Below are positions 1 to 11,065 of a stretch of DNA of 64,000 bases, piece by piece (position 1 is the first letter of the stretch; each line of letters begins with the position of its first letter). The stretch spans positions 558,001 to 622,000 of the forward strand of contig JANCRA010000164.1 in the NCBI GenBank assembly GCA_024362935.1, given 5' to 3'. The notes under the pieces were generated by a model. It did not search any database. It was not told where the DNA came from and saw only the letters and a list, made by a program, of their open reading frames with translations. The position numbers and the translations under genes were made by a program. This DNA comes from Setophaga petechia (lineage: Eukaryota; Chordata; Aves; Passeriformes; Parulidae).

Positions 1-2
1 AA

Positions 3-1890
3 GTGACAATTCCTGTCCCCACTGGTCTGCAGCTGGCTGAGGCACTCCGGCCACTCTTGGACAGTGTAAGACTGTACCCTCTGTCATGGTGCTGTGTGCT
101 GCCAGGAAACTTTGTGCCCTGTGGATTTTCAGGCCCTGGCCCAGGTGGGCCTGGAATAGCCAGTGCTGAGGTCTTGCCCACTTCCTTTCCACAAGGACAC
201 CAGCCATGTGCACCTTCTCTCCATTTGCCTCTTTCGAGAGATGATAGTCTACCTAAAGAAAGAGGGAAAAAATTCCCTGAAGATATGTGTGTGCCAGAGT
301 CTGCTTCCACTCTTCTACCACCTGTAGGATGAGAACCAGCGTGTGGCAAAGGTGAGGATTCCAAGCTGCCTCCTGCCCTAGTGACTGGCAGACTGCAGCT
401 CTCCAGTCTCCTCCTGGCTTTGCCTGCAGGGACATAGATCCTTGCCCCAGGCTGTGGTACCATCTCCTGGTCTCTGCTGCTCTTTAGGCTTCTCTGGAAA
501 CCCTGCTTCAAGCCACCAAGTTTCTGAAGAAGAGGAAGTTCAAGAGACGTCTGGAGAAGGACAAGCTGTGGAGATGTAGTGAGTGCCTGGTAGGGATGGT
601 TCCAAAACCCAAAACACAGCCTGAACAAACCCTCTACCTGCAGTACCCAAGGCCTGTGGGGCTGGGAGCTGTGCCCCTGCCCACTCCTGCACTCATTGCC
701 ACCAGCCTGCATCCCGCATGCTGCTTCTTACTGTCGGCCTCCCAGCTCACAAACTCCTTTCCAGATTCCTTCCCCCACAATCCAGGGGGCCAATGGAGCC
801 CTGGCCCAGTTGTTCTTTGGCAGCAGACTGGCATCAAGGTTCACTATGGAGTAGCCAGCCCTCTGCTCCCTTCAGACTCTGGCACCATCCAGCTGCTGTC
901 TGAGCAGGAGAGCCCAGTCCTGGGCACAGGTGCAAGCTGGTCAAGGCACAGAGTCTGTACCAAGCCTTCCCTTCCTGCCCTTGCACTGTCTCCAGCTGGC
1001 AGAGGACAGAGAAACAACAGACGAGTGCTGGCACCAGTCCCTGGCACACCTGCAGGGCTCTCAGGGGTCCATGCGAGAGATCGCCATCAAGTTCCTCGGT
1101 GAGCCACAGCCCCAAGGGCGCTCCTGTACCCCTGCAGCTTTGCCCCAGCTCTGGCTGCTGTGCTGGCAACAGGATTTAGCCCAGTGCCTTTAGAGCCCTG
1201 GCTCCCTGGTCAGGGCCACAGTCCCTTGGGGCCGCTGCCACCCTCTGTCACCCTGGGGTTTCACACTCTGGGAAGGTCCTGGGCTCAACCCTGCCAGGGG
1301 AGGAGGGCGTGTGGCTGGGCTGGCACCACTGGTGTGGGGGAGCTGAGTCACTGGGACCATAACAGGCTCTGTGTTCCCAGGCCTCATTGGGCAGCGCATG
1401 AGGGAACGACGGCAGGAAGAGTTCCAGATCATCTGTGATGGTGAGTGGGGTGTCAGCTGGGGCTGAGCAGGGAGGAGTAGAGAGCCAGGAAGCTTAATTT
1501 CCTGCCCCATCTTGTAAGACGTCTGTTCCCTGCTCGGATGAAGTGCAGTGCAGGCAGAGCAGAGAAGGATTTAAGGGGCATATGGGATATTTGTAGCCAG
1601 CACCTTCTGGCTGATTCCATTAGCTCCTGCTCTCTCCTGGCCATGAGAAGAGCTGGATGGGAAGGCCCTCCTGGGTATGTCAGGAAGGCTCCTGGGGACT
1701 CAGCAGATGCGGGGTCTGGCCTTGTCTGTTCTTCTGTGTTCCAGCCCTTCTAGGCATGACAAATGACATCAGCCCCTCTGTCTCAAGCCTGGCAGATCAA
1801 ACACTGCACAGCCTAAGAACTGTACAAGGAAATGGATTGCCTGGCCCATGGCAGCTGCTACAAGACCAGCTGTGCAGGGTGTGTAGGTGA
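3..1890 (+). pseudogene. Maestro heat-like repeat (MROH) gene, 3' exons with in-frame stop
   Basis: Six exon-like blocks fit the C-terminal part of bird MROH proteins, a HEAT-repeat family of poorly known function. Blocks are 3-65 (LAEALRPLLDS), 241-351 (SLLPLFYHL, then DENQRVAK), 488-589 (TLLQATKFLKKRKF), 996-1098 (LAEDRETTDECWHQSLAHL), 1381-1440 (GQRMRERRQEEFQIICD) and 1745-1890 (MTNDISPSVSSLA, ending in TGA). All have AG acceptors and GT donors, and the phases agree throughout (0,0,0,1,1). The break is TAG at 325-327, where the family has a sense codon between HL and DENQ; CAG to TAG would explain it. The first block is also shorter than the family across its join to the second. Upstream exons lie outside the window. 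Family assignment is by remembered motif pattern. A rare alternative splice that skips the stop cannot be excluded. Confidence 0.72.
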
Positions 1891-2526
1891 TAACCTCCCC
1901 TCTGGGTCTGTGGCTGGTCATGCTTTGCGAGCTGTGAGCAGAGCTGATCCCAGCAGCTCTGTCTGCTGGGACCACCTCAGCCTGCAGCAAGGCCAAGTGG
2001 CTCCTGGCCTCTCCTGACCCACAGCACAGCTTTCTTTCTTCCCAGCATGGAAATATAAAAACTGTATGATCACATCACACACAGGGCCGGGAGCTTTTTA
2101 TTTTGGCTGCAAGTGTCCACAGGGCATTGGGGAAGAGGAGAAAAAGAGTGTTTTGCAGCAAGCAACCCGGCTACTCAGGCAGGATGGTAGGAAAAGTGTC
2201 TGGAAGCTGCTTTTTAGGACTTTGGTTGTTCTGCTGAAGCTTCTGACAGAGCTGATGGGCAGATCCCAGAGCTGTGGAGAGTTCCTTGGAAATTTGTCCT
2301 TGGATATGTCTACGAATGCTCTCCCAGCCATGAACTGCCATCTGTGTCCTGTCCATATGTTACTGCCTTGACTGTTGAATGTCTGAGGTGCCTCTTGAGG
2401 CTGCTATGGAACTCCTTCAGCAAGGAATTGATTGTGATACAACATCCCTTTCTGCCTATATTTGGGCACTGACAGAGGCTGGAGCACTCTGGCTCAAGCT
2501 TGGGCTCTCGCCAAGCAAGATTGCTA
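1891..2526. other. Intergenic, nothing recognised
   Basis: No gene, repeat or LTR boundary is recognised between the MROH stop and the RING frame. The leader of a RING-containing copy could begin here, but no splice-consistent exon is visible. Confidence 0.4.
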
Positions 2527-2754
2527 ATGAGAGCAGCTCATGGTCCTCAGCTCTTCCCTCTGCTGGGACAGACAGACGTGGCCATGGGGACAGAATGGAG
2601 CTGCCCCATCTGCCAGGTCACTAAGAAGGATGTGAATTTTTCTCTGCCCTGTCACCACTGGTTCTGCCTGGACTGCATCCTGCAGTGGGCAAAGAGAAAT
2701 CCAGCATGCCCACTCTGCAGAAGAATGATAGAGGCTGTCAGGTTTTCTGAGTAG
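2527..2754 (+). pseudogene. TOPORS-like RING-finger fragment
   Basis: A short frame from ATG 2527 encodes about 75 residues with a complete C3HC4 RING: CPIC, then C-H-H-W-F-C, then C at two-residue spacing, then CPLC. Such domains bind two zinc ions and recruit E2 enzymes for ubiquitin transfer. The spacing and the tail RRMIEAVRFS resemble the TOPORS-like RING proteins that are multiplied in songbirds. A TAG at 2752-2754 ends the frame, but the same frame goes on as DEQDYIQFAI with family-like character to about 2835, so the copy is probably truncated. A second ATG at 2584 lies just before the RING. There are no introns, so this may be a retrocopy. A short expressed RING peptide remains possible. 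Confidence 0.6.
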
Positions 2755-3560
2755 GATGAACAGGACTACATACAATTTGCCATCAGCTGTCCCAAACAAC
2801 TGCTAGAGTCCAGCAGAGAGAGAGCCTGGCCACCTTGCTGAAAACAGCCCCTAAGACCCTGTGATGGCTGCTCCATCTTCCCCACAGGGAACGCTGTCCT
2901 CAGCTGAGCAGGGGGCTGCAGGACCAGAGCCTGTGGATGGCCTCCTGCCCAAGGTGTGGCCGAATTTTTCAAAGAACAATGTCATCTACTGGACCAAAGG
3001 TGGCCCTGGCTGCACCAGAAACTGGAGGAAATGTGCCAGCACTAGAGATGGCTGCTTAAGGAATTCATAGAGCAGCATCCTGCACGCCCTCTGTGCCTAT
3101 GGTCAAGTTGCCAAAATCTTGGTGCCAGTACTGCAGCTGCTAGCATTGTCCATGGTAAAGAAGCAAAAAGGACCTTTGCATAATCTCCGCAGATGTTTTA
3201 TTCAGCTGTGCAGGGAGATGTTCAGGTCCCAGCACCCACACACAGAGGGTCTCACTTTGTCTCCACAGGGGCCTGGGGGCTGACCCTGATCTCGGGACAG
3301 TGCAAAGATGAGGGGGCCAATCAGGGAATAGGGAAGGTGTGGCTCAGGAATACAGGAACAGACATAGGAACAGGGGAAGGAGCCAATGGGGTCTAACAGC
3401 TTTTTGAGGGAAGCTTCTTGTGTCTCCCTAGACCAGGGAATGCTCCCCCAGGGTCATCACAATTCCCAGTGGTTTATATTATTAGGAAAGCTTCTCTGAA
3501 GGATCAACTGAATCAACACAAAATGACAAAAACTGCAGCAGCGTTGGCCAAGTGGTCAAG
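2755..3560. other. Intergenic, nothing recognised beyond the RING tail
   Basis: The first 80 bases carry the read-on of the RING frame. The rest shows no gene or repeat I can name. Confidence 0.4.
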
Positions 3561-4246
3561 TGTCCGGCAGGCTCAGAGTAGCCAACACCCAAGCTGCATG
3601 CTGTGGGTCCCCTTGGCGGCTAAAGGCCCTGGGCTGACCTCACGACGGATGGCTGCCACTGCGAGAAGGACGAGGAAGGAGCCAGGACACTCACTGGGGT
3701 GAAGGCAGGTTTATTGCTAAACCAGGATGACGTCCAGGGAAACAAATCCAGAGGGAGAGCACAGGGTGAGAGGGAAGGGAAGGTCCCAGTGAGTGACCCA
3801 GAGGGAGGGGCGAAACAAGATTATATAAGGAGGGAGGTTACAAAGGGAGGAGCTGATGTGGAACCAATCGGGGAACACATGGGAGTAGGCTACACATAAT
3901 TGACAGGGTACGGGAACGAATTGAAATAAAGTGAGGGAGGGGCCCCCGGGACCACAGCCAATCCCTGCCCCCAGAACGGAGAACTCTCTGGAAACTGGGA
4001 AGGGGCAGGGAGTGATTGACTGGACCTGGGGAGGGGGATAAGCATACATAAAAGGGGAAAAGGGGAGGAGGAATTACATAACCTATATAACGGACAAGGA
4101 GAGTGGCGGGAGTAACCAAGGAAACGAAAAGATTGGCAGGTCACTGGCGGGAAGGAACAGGAGGATCGAACCATTATAGAAACATAGGGGGGAGGCAGTA
4201 CAACATAGGGGAGCTATACAACAAACTAAACTAATACACTACAACA
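3561..4246 (-). mobile_element. Solo LTR-like element, reverse orientation
   Basis: Read on the reverse strand the block starts TGTTGTAGTG and ends CCGGACA, giving TG...CA ends. It carries a TATATAA box (plus-strand 3822-3828) and, about 110 bp downstream, an AATAAA polyadenylation signal (plus-strand TTTATT near 3710), followed by a U5-like tail. This order is that of a retroviral LTR. No internal retroviral sequence adjoins it. The ends are approximate and no clear target-site duplication was found. Confidence 0.55.
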
Positions 4247-6524
4247 AAAAACAATCAAAAGCGCTCATAAGACAATTGTACAAAATGCAAACAATTCTGA
4301 GTTCCCCATCTGCCATCAGATTTCTTGGAGTGTCTTAGATCTGGCAGGAGGGATGCAGGGTTTTCTTAGCACAGTTTATCAGGAAACTGAGTCATACATA
4401 CTGAACCTCTGGTCCGTGGCCTCCTCACTGTCACTGTGCAGCAAGGAGGCCCAGAGGCTGCTGTGCTCAGGTCCTGTCAGGGATGAAAACAGCGGCTTTG
4501 TGGCCAGTGCCAGCTCCAGCTGCAGCAGCTCACAAGAGGAGACTTCTTCCAGAAGCTCTGTTGGCTCCAGTGTGGAAGACCAACAGAGCTCACTGGAAGC
4601 CAGCCTCCATTGCAGCCACCCCCCAGCTGTGCCCATCATCACTGCAGAGCTATTCTGCAGGAAAGCTTTTACAGACCAATCAGTTTGGATGTAATTAAAA
4701 TGCCAGTACATTTCATCTAGCCATTTTGGTATTAGAACAAAACCACATGACTGCAAAGCCTTTTAAAAAATATTTTAAAATAAATTTTCAAATCAACAGT
4801 CTGAGTAGGACTCAGAATAAAAGCTCTACCAAACTTCAACTCTGTTGGAAGATTCCCTTGTCACCCTGTGAATCAACTCTACATTCAGACGATTAAAAGT
4901 CCCAGTTATGCTGGTTTTGGTATGGTTAGGAATTGGGGAAGGGTCTTCTTCCTTCTCAACTCCATGCTGCAGTGCCCTTGGGATGTGGCCTGCTGGCTGT
5001 TGTTTGTGCAGCCCTGGTGTTTCTACATGAGGCAGAAAGTGCAATTGCATTTCCAGCCAAAAGCCCATGAGGAGTGGGGCAGCCAGAGCTGTGGCAGACA
5101 CAGGCCAGCAGCTGTGCCGCCAGAGGGTTTTGGTTCCTGCCCAGTGCACCTGGTGCATCTCTGCCGTGAGTGCCTCCCCTGCCCAGGTGCCCTTGGAGAG
5201 CAGGTGCAGGGTTCTGCAAGGGCTATGGAACAGGGTGGGGATGTCTGCTGGCAACAGAGTGCAGCGGAGAGCAAACAGTCCAGGATGTTCCTGGAGTGTG
5301 TGACAGAGAACTTGTGACACAGCTGGGGACTGAGCCAGGGAGGGAAGGCACTGCTGGAGCTGCTGTGTGTGAAGAGAGAAGGGCTGGTGGGTGACGGGAG
5401 GGTTGGAGGTGGCCTTGGGCTCAGTGATCACAAAATGCTTCTGTTTGATTCCCAGAGAAGGAAGGAGAGATGTTGGGGAAGTGTTGACCTGCAACAAATT
5501 GTGAATTTGTTAAGTTTTAACAGGCAGTGCTTAGTCGTACCTTCCCTCACACCAGTGACTGATGTGTGCAAGTGGATATCTTAGCCTTGAGAATAAAGAC
5601 AGTGGGCCTACTGAGGAGGTAGCTGCAATGCATTCAAGGAGAAGAAGGCTCTTAACCATGGAAGGAGAATTTGAGGAATGGGATGTTCATCACATGACCA
5701 CCAGATTTCCTCAAGAGACCCCTACTACACTAAATGCCAGTAATTTTGGGGAAGTGATTTAAACATGTCAAATACTTTGTGAAAATGTTTAGCCTGTGAG
5801 TTTGAGCAAAGTCATGAATAAAAGTAATGAAAGGAATGTCTTAGTTCCATGGATACCAACACGTGGGTGTGCATGTTTCAGGGCAGTGATTCCCCATGCA
5901 CCCAGCACTGAAATAAAGTAATGCCTCTTTTCTCACACTGAGCTGGCAGTGTGGATCAGGCCCTGCTTGGTAACTTTCATTTCGGTCATTTCTATTGAAG
6001 CATAAAGAATGGTTGAAATGAAATCTTTTCCAGCTGTTTCCATCTTGTTTAACTTTTGTGGGACCAAGGCTCTGTGCTGCAGGTGACCTGGGTGTGTGCA
6101 GAGCAGTGCAGCCCCAGACAGCCCTTGGTTTGCCCACAAGCTGTCATGCCTTGTTCCCAGGGGTGCCCAGCTGTGGCAGGAGAAGGAGCCCGCAGCGCAG
6201 TGGGCACCGTGCCCTGCCCAGCCGGGGCTCTCTGGCACAGAGCAGCAGCAGCAGCGCCAGCACCGTTCAACCCGCTCCTGCCTTGGCTGCCCCTGGCACA
6301 CAGGAGCCTCTGGAAATCAGCACCGCCAGTGGCGTTCCCAGCTCGGAGCAGCTGCTGCTGGGGGCAGATGCTGCCAGTTTGACTGCTGCCAAAGGGGAAG
6401 GAAGGCAGAGATGTACAGGCACCGGAGCCCTGGGCATGTCCAATAAAGGGGCAAATATGTGGGGAGATTTGTTAGGAAGCATTTCAGCTGTGATGCCAAC
6501 TGTGGCTTCTCTCCTGGTTCTGTG
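4247..6524. other. Intergenic; no supported gene
   Basis: Several AATAAA signals occur (for example near 4780, 4816, 5591 and 5911). A serine-rich open stretch at 4353-4694 on the plus strand has no recognisable domain. The segment at 6060-6470 is GC-rich and rich in CAG/CAGC and resembles in style the segment at 36.1-36.6 kb beyond the olfactory receptor. I see no gene that can be defended. Confidence 0.4.
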
Positions 6525-6951
6525 TGTTCTAGATGAGTAATGCAATGGTTGGCTCTGACAATTAAGCAGTAGATGTTATGTGGATGTTCAAATGTGTAGT
6601 GATGATACTGTAAAATATCCTCCCATAGTCCTCTTTCCCTTCCCCCTTGTAACAGCCTTGGGAGTCAGGGCATTTGGGGAGGGCTGGTTTGGGACCAACA
6701 GGCAGGGTGTAACAACACCTGACCTCCAGTCAAAGTGCAAGAAAGTAATCTCCACCAATGGACAGCAGAGAAAGAGTTGAGTGACAAAACTTTTGCAGGA
6801 TCTAAGGGTATTAAAGGCAGAGCATCCTTTTTGTAGATGACCACATGACTGCTAGTCATGGAGATTCCCAATGCTGCAATTTTTCCTTATTCAGTCCTTT
6901 CTTAAGATTTAATAAACCTTTAAAAAGTTAAAGGAAGGGTAGTTTCTCACA
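6525..6951 (+). mobile_element. Solo LTR of the ERV-A family with 4-bp target duplication
   Basis: The block starts TGTTCTAGATGAGTAATGC and ends TTTCTCACA. It aligns along its length with the ERV-A LTRs at 23734 and 30988, sharing for example AACACCTGACCTCCA and the TTTATTAAA/AATAAA-type end region. TGTG lies directly on both sides (6521-6524 and 6952-6955), a 4-bp duplication as left by gammaretrovirus-type integrases. It is therefore a solo LTR left by recombination between the two LTRs of a former provirus. Confidence 0.85.
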
Positions 6952-7420
6952 TGTGCAATGCTGTGGGCCATTTTCTTGGTCTGGTTTCCTTTGCTTGTGT
7001 CCCGTCTGAGTGCTCAGCTGGAGTACAGGCTGTAGGTGCTTGGGGCACTCTTGGAGTTCCTCTTGGATCCCCAGAACAACAGGGTTTGGCCCATGAAGGG
7101 AATTTGTGCTGCTTTGTGTCAGAGGAGAACTTCCCAGGCTCTTTTGTGTTTGCTGTAGGGAAGGTTGGTTATTGCTCTGCATAAATTCCCAGACCAACAT
7201 GGAGCGTTTCCTTTGTGATGTCAGGGCATGGTTGCCACCTGGTCACAGTGACATCAGAAGGTTGCCTTGGTGCACGGAAGGCCTGAGTGTCAGAGCAGCC
7301 CTAGGCCTTGCTCAGTTGAGGAGAACTTTCCTGGTTGGCACCTTTGTCAGCGGGGAGCTGCCCACTGACAAGAGCTCTGTGTTTTCTCGTGTTGTGGTGA
7401 ACTCCCACAGCACTGCTACC
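6952..7420. other. Upstream region of the small two-exon gene
   Basis: No repeat or coding region is recognised. If the ATG at 7421 is real, this segment holds its promoter and 5' untranslated region. A CATAAATT motif lies near 7181. Confidence 0.3.
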
Positions 7421-8462
7421 ATGTTTCACCATCTGGCCACGGCAGCTTTTGCTGCCTATGGCATTACTTTTTCTGCCTACTACATGACACACTTCTACCG
7501 TAAGTAGAGGTTTCCCCTCTGCTTAGGTTAGGGTGTATCCTAACCTGGCTTTTGCATGCCTTCCTGCTCTTTCTTGGTGGCTGAGTTTTTGATTTTGAAA
7601 CAGAAAGAGCATTAGGATGCCACTGGTTTGGTAAAGCTCCTGTCAAGGCGTTCAGCTAAAAGGGGGTGTCTGTAGCCACAGGGGCAGCATTTGCAGGGGA
7701 AGCTGCAGGGGTTCTGTTCCCTCCACGGGAGAATCTGCAGCAGCAGAGTCTGTCATTCCCTCAGTTTGATGGGACAAGCAAGACACCTTAGGAAATGTAG
7801 ACTGGCAGACCTTCAGGGAATGCCTTCTAAAAACTCTGCAGTTGTTCCCAGAATTCAAGGAAAGCTTCTTTCTGTCTAAGTTTTGTCATGAAGGGATTTG
7901 ACTGTCTATCTTGACCTTTTACTGAGTGCTAAAATAGTTACTCCCTTGGAAAGGAAGTGCAAACTCTAAAGCAGTGAGTGTCTGCTCCTGAACCCTAGAG
8001 GTGCTGCTGTGCTCTTCCACAATAGAACTGCCACAGCTCAGGGGGATTTTGGGAAGCTTTTCTGGGCAACTGTTTCCTGCAAGTTAATGAGAACTAGTGC
8101 ATGTTACTGATTGAAACACCTCAAGGAGAGGATATTAAAAGCTGTTTTATGTGTTTGGTAGAAGAGGAGCATTGAGTGTTAAAGAACAATTTGCATTTTC
8201 TTGATCATGTTTGTATTCATATACTGGCTAAACAGGCCAAAGTGTCAGCAAAGGAAAGAATATGGTTCTGATGGCTTGCTGGCTGTGTGAATGAAATGTG
8301 TCTCCTGGAAAGATGTTGTGAAACAGAAAATCATCTCTGTTTGGGTTAACTTGTTCTGTGGGATTCATCAGCCCAGGCAGTTTTCTGACAGCATCTGGTT
8401 CATTTTCCCTTCCCACTACAGGTCACTTGAAGCGTGTATTCAGCAGTGCGGAAGATCCTGAG
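7421..8462 (+). CDS. Two exons of a small putative membrane protein (unrecognised)
   Basis: Exon 1, 7421-7499, starts at an ATG in a good context (CTACCATGT) and encodes 26 residues, MFHHLATAAFAAYGITFSAY and on, mostly hydrophobic like a membrane segment or signal anchor. It ends at a consensus donor, C|GTAAGT. Exon 2, 8422-8462, follows a pyrimidine-rich acceptor (CCCACTACAG), restores an Arg codon across the join, adds HLKRVFSSAEDPE and ends at GAG|GTGAGT. The phases fit. A hydrophobic N terminus followed by a basic, then acidic segment suggests a small inner-membrane or ER protein. No later exon or stop could be placed, so the model is partial. I do not recognise the family. Confidence 0.45.
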
Positions 8463-8829
8463 GTGAGTGAGAAAGGAACATTTCATATTTGTGGTGTTTA
8501 AGAATTGTAGAGGAAGATGTGAGCTTGGCCAGTAGCAGTAGACTGTAGAGGGCCAGCTAGGAAGGCCAAAAGAAAATCCATTTTCATGCCTGCTAAAACA
8601 ATAACAAAGGCAGAGATAGATATTTTAAAATTTCCATCTCAGAGCTTTGAAGAACTAAAAACCTAGTTTTGCAAAGAGAACAATGCTTGCTGACAGCAGA
8701 TAGGGAAATTTAACCCAGAGCAATTTCCTAGACAGTTCAATTAGATCATTTTAATATAAACAGAGTGACTAAGAATCCTCTTCCTATCAAACTGTATGAT
8801 ACCTACTTGGAACATGAGGTGGTAGACAA
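8463..8829. other. Intron or intergenic, nothing recognised
   Basis: AT-rich single-copy-looking sequence after the second small exon; no coding or repeat signal identified. Confidence 0.3.
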
Positions 8830-9225
8830 GGAAGGCCATCTTGCAATGGTGCCTGCTGGATCTGCAGTGCAATGGGCACCGTTGTGGCTGGGGAGCTGCG
8901 TGGGCCAAAAGGACGCAGGGCTGGCGGCCTTGAGCAGCTGCAGATGAGGCAGCGTGTGGCCAGGGGGCCAAGCAGGCCGAGGGCACGGTGGCCTGTGCCA
9001 GCAGCAGGGGGGCAGCAGGAGCAGGGCAGGGAGCGTGGCCCTGTGCTGGGCAGCGCTGCGGCCACAGCTGGAGTGCTGTGTGCAGCTGTGGGGCCTGGGA
9101 AGCACAAAGCCATGGAGGGGCTGCAGCGTGTGCACACAAGGAGAGGGGAGCTGGGCAAGGGGGTGCAGCACAAGGCCAGGGAGGAGGTGCTGAGGGAGCT
9201 TTGGCCTGGACAACGGGAGCCTCGT
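8830..9225 (+). mobile_element. CR1 LINE fragment
   Basis: The strand carries the 3' half typical of avian CR1: a GCAGCTGTGGGGCCTGGGA-type stretch, then GAGGGGCTGCAGCGTGTGC, then GTGCTGAGGGAGCT. These correspond to the CR1 reverse-transcriptase tail and the start of the 3' region. Both ends are truncated and no 8-bp CR1 tail is present. Confidence 0.7.
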
Positions 9226-10703
9226 GAGGGACCTTCAGTGAGACTTCCATCGATCCCTGCATGACAGTGCTCAGCACAAGGGCTGTTTCCCCGCCAAACA
9301 TCCCCTCACTGCATCCAAGGGCTTTAGACACTGGAGTGGCTGACACTTCCGTCTTGTGGTTTGTGGGTTTCCAAGGAGGAGAAGCCCTGCTCATTTTCTC
9401 TTTTTCCAGCAAGCAGGGATGCTTCTGCACAATCTTTTCTGCCCTTATCAAGCTCTGGAAGTCATTCTGCACCCTTTTTGGACCTTGATGCAGATGGAGC
9501 TTTTGTGTTTCCAGGCCTTGATGCATGGCCTTAAAGATCTCTTTGAGTTGAATAGTACCTGAGACTTTCTGCAGCCCAGGGAATGGGAGTGTGTTATGTT
9601 TGGGAATTGAGCAGGAAATCAATGCTTTGCATTCCAGCTGTTCCTCAGAGATGACAGGAGCTGGGAGGGGCTGGGCTGCATTTCTTATTCCAGCCACTTC
9701 AGCACCGTCAGTGTGGTTGAGTCTAAGAGAACTTGCCCGAGCACAGATGCGCAGAGTGCAGTTCCCAGTGCAATGCTCTGGGTCTGATCCCTTTCCATAA
9801 GGTCCTACACGCTCCAGATTCCCCAAGAGTGTGCTTTTTTGAGCAACAGCAGAGAAATCCCAGGATAACTGCTGATTGGAACACTGGCTACCAAGTTTTG
9901 ATGTGTGTAGCAACAGAAAGGACAGTAAAGGGAGATTATAGTAGTGAGATCTATCTGTCTATCTTCCTACCTATTTAACATTTATATAGTTGAATCTTCT
10001 TGGCTCTGGTCCAAGGCAGTGGAGGTGCAAAGGTCACCTAAAGCATCCCTTTCAGGAGAGGAATAGAGACATGTTCCCTCGACCAATTCTGAGCAGGCAG
10101 AGATGTTTCCCCCTCCAGAGATGGTGGTTTTTTCCCCTCAGAGTTGTTTTCCTCCTCTGGCCTCTTCTGCCCTTTAGGCCGCAGTTAATTCTTTAAATTT
10201 CTGCCTGTCCTAGAGAGGTGGAACAATTCCATGTTTAGGTGGTGTTTGGTGACTCTGGTCATACATGCCAAGCATTACATGACACATGGTTTCCTTCACT
10301 GGCATCCCCAGGGCTGTGTAAGTGCATTCGTTAATGGGGCCTTAGGAGAGTCTCTGTTACTGCTGGTCAGAATTCTCAGTTGACAAAAGAGGGAGAAGAA
10401 GCACCTTGATCCTCCTCCATATACTGAGGTGGCCATAGAGGTTCTCTGACTTCCATCTGAGGATCTTTCCATGCATCCTTTTCTCCTGAATGGCCTGGTT
10501 TTCTAACAAGAGTGTGGATGACACCAAGGAGGAATGCTGATGCAGTCCTGAAGAGAACGTGAACTCCAGAAGTGTCTCACACAAGGAGTGAGCTCGCCCA
10601 GGAAGCCACCTGCAGAGCCAGGATGGAGCGGTGGGACCGGGCGGGGTGCCAGTCACTACTGAAAGACAAACAGGACATGGCAAAAGCTGAGGGAGGCTGT
10701 CGC
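9226..10703. other. Intergenic, nothing recognised
   Basis: Mixed unique-looking sequence. Open stretches here have no domain, splice or codon signal I can support. Confidence 0.35.
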
Positions 10704-11061
10704 TGTAGGACACGAAAGAACACAAGCACACCCGCTCTCAAGGTGAAAGGAAAAAAGGGACGTTTATTTTTCTGACTCCAATATTTATAGTTTTACAAAG
10801 GTGACAGGTGATTGGAGGGTGACACTGACACCTCTCCAATGACACTGGTTAAACCAACAGTCCATCAACTCTCTCCTCCTCCATCAAAGGAATGCAAACT
10901 AAGTTATTTACAAGAAAGTGCGTGAGAAAATTCCCTACAAGAATGTCAACATCAGAAGGCTTAGAAAATCTTAAAAAAACAGGGTCACATCTCACCCGTT
11001 TCTTTTTAAAAAAGAAAAAAAGGAAAAGAAAATGAACAATGTGAAAAAGGAAACATGAACA
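10704..11061 (-). mobile_element. 3' LTR of ERV-D remnant
   Basis: Read on the reverse strand it starts TGTTCATGTTTCC and ends CGTGTCCTACA (TG...CA). An ACTATAAATATT TATA-like box is followed within 30 bp by AATAAA, which gives a short R region. It follows the integrase frame of ERV-D directly, as a 3' LTR would. The matching 5' LTR is missing. Confidence 0.65.
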
Positions 11062-11065
11062 ATGT

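Noticed and set aside
4826..5497. 223-codon reverse-strand frame
   Set aside because: No recognisable motif, no splice or promoter support; may be chance.
8741..9913. 390-codon reverse-strand frame
   Set aside because: Crosses a CR1 fragment in antisense; no conserved domain or start context.
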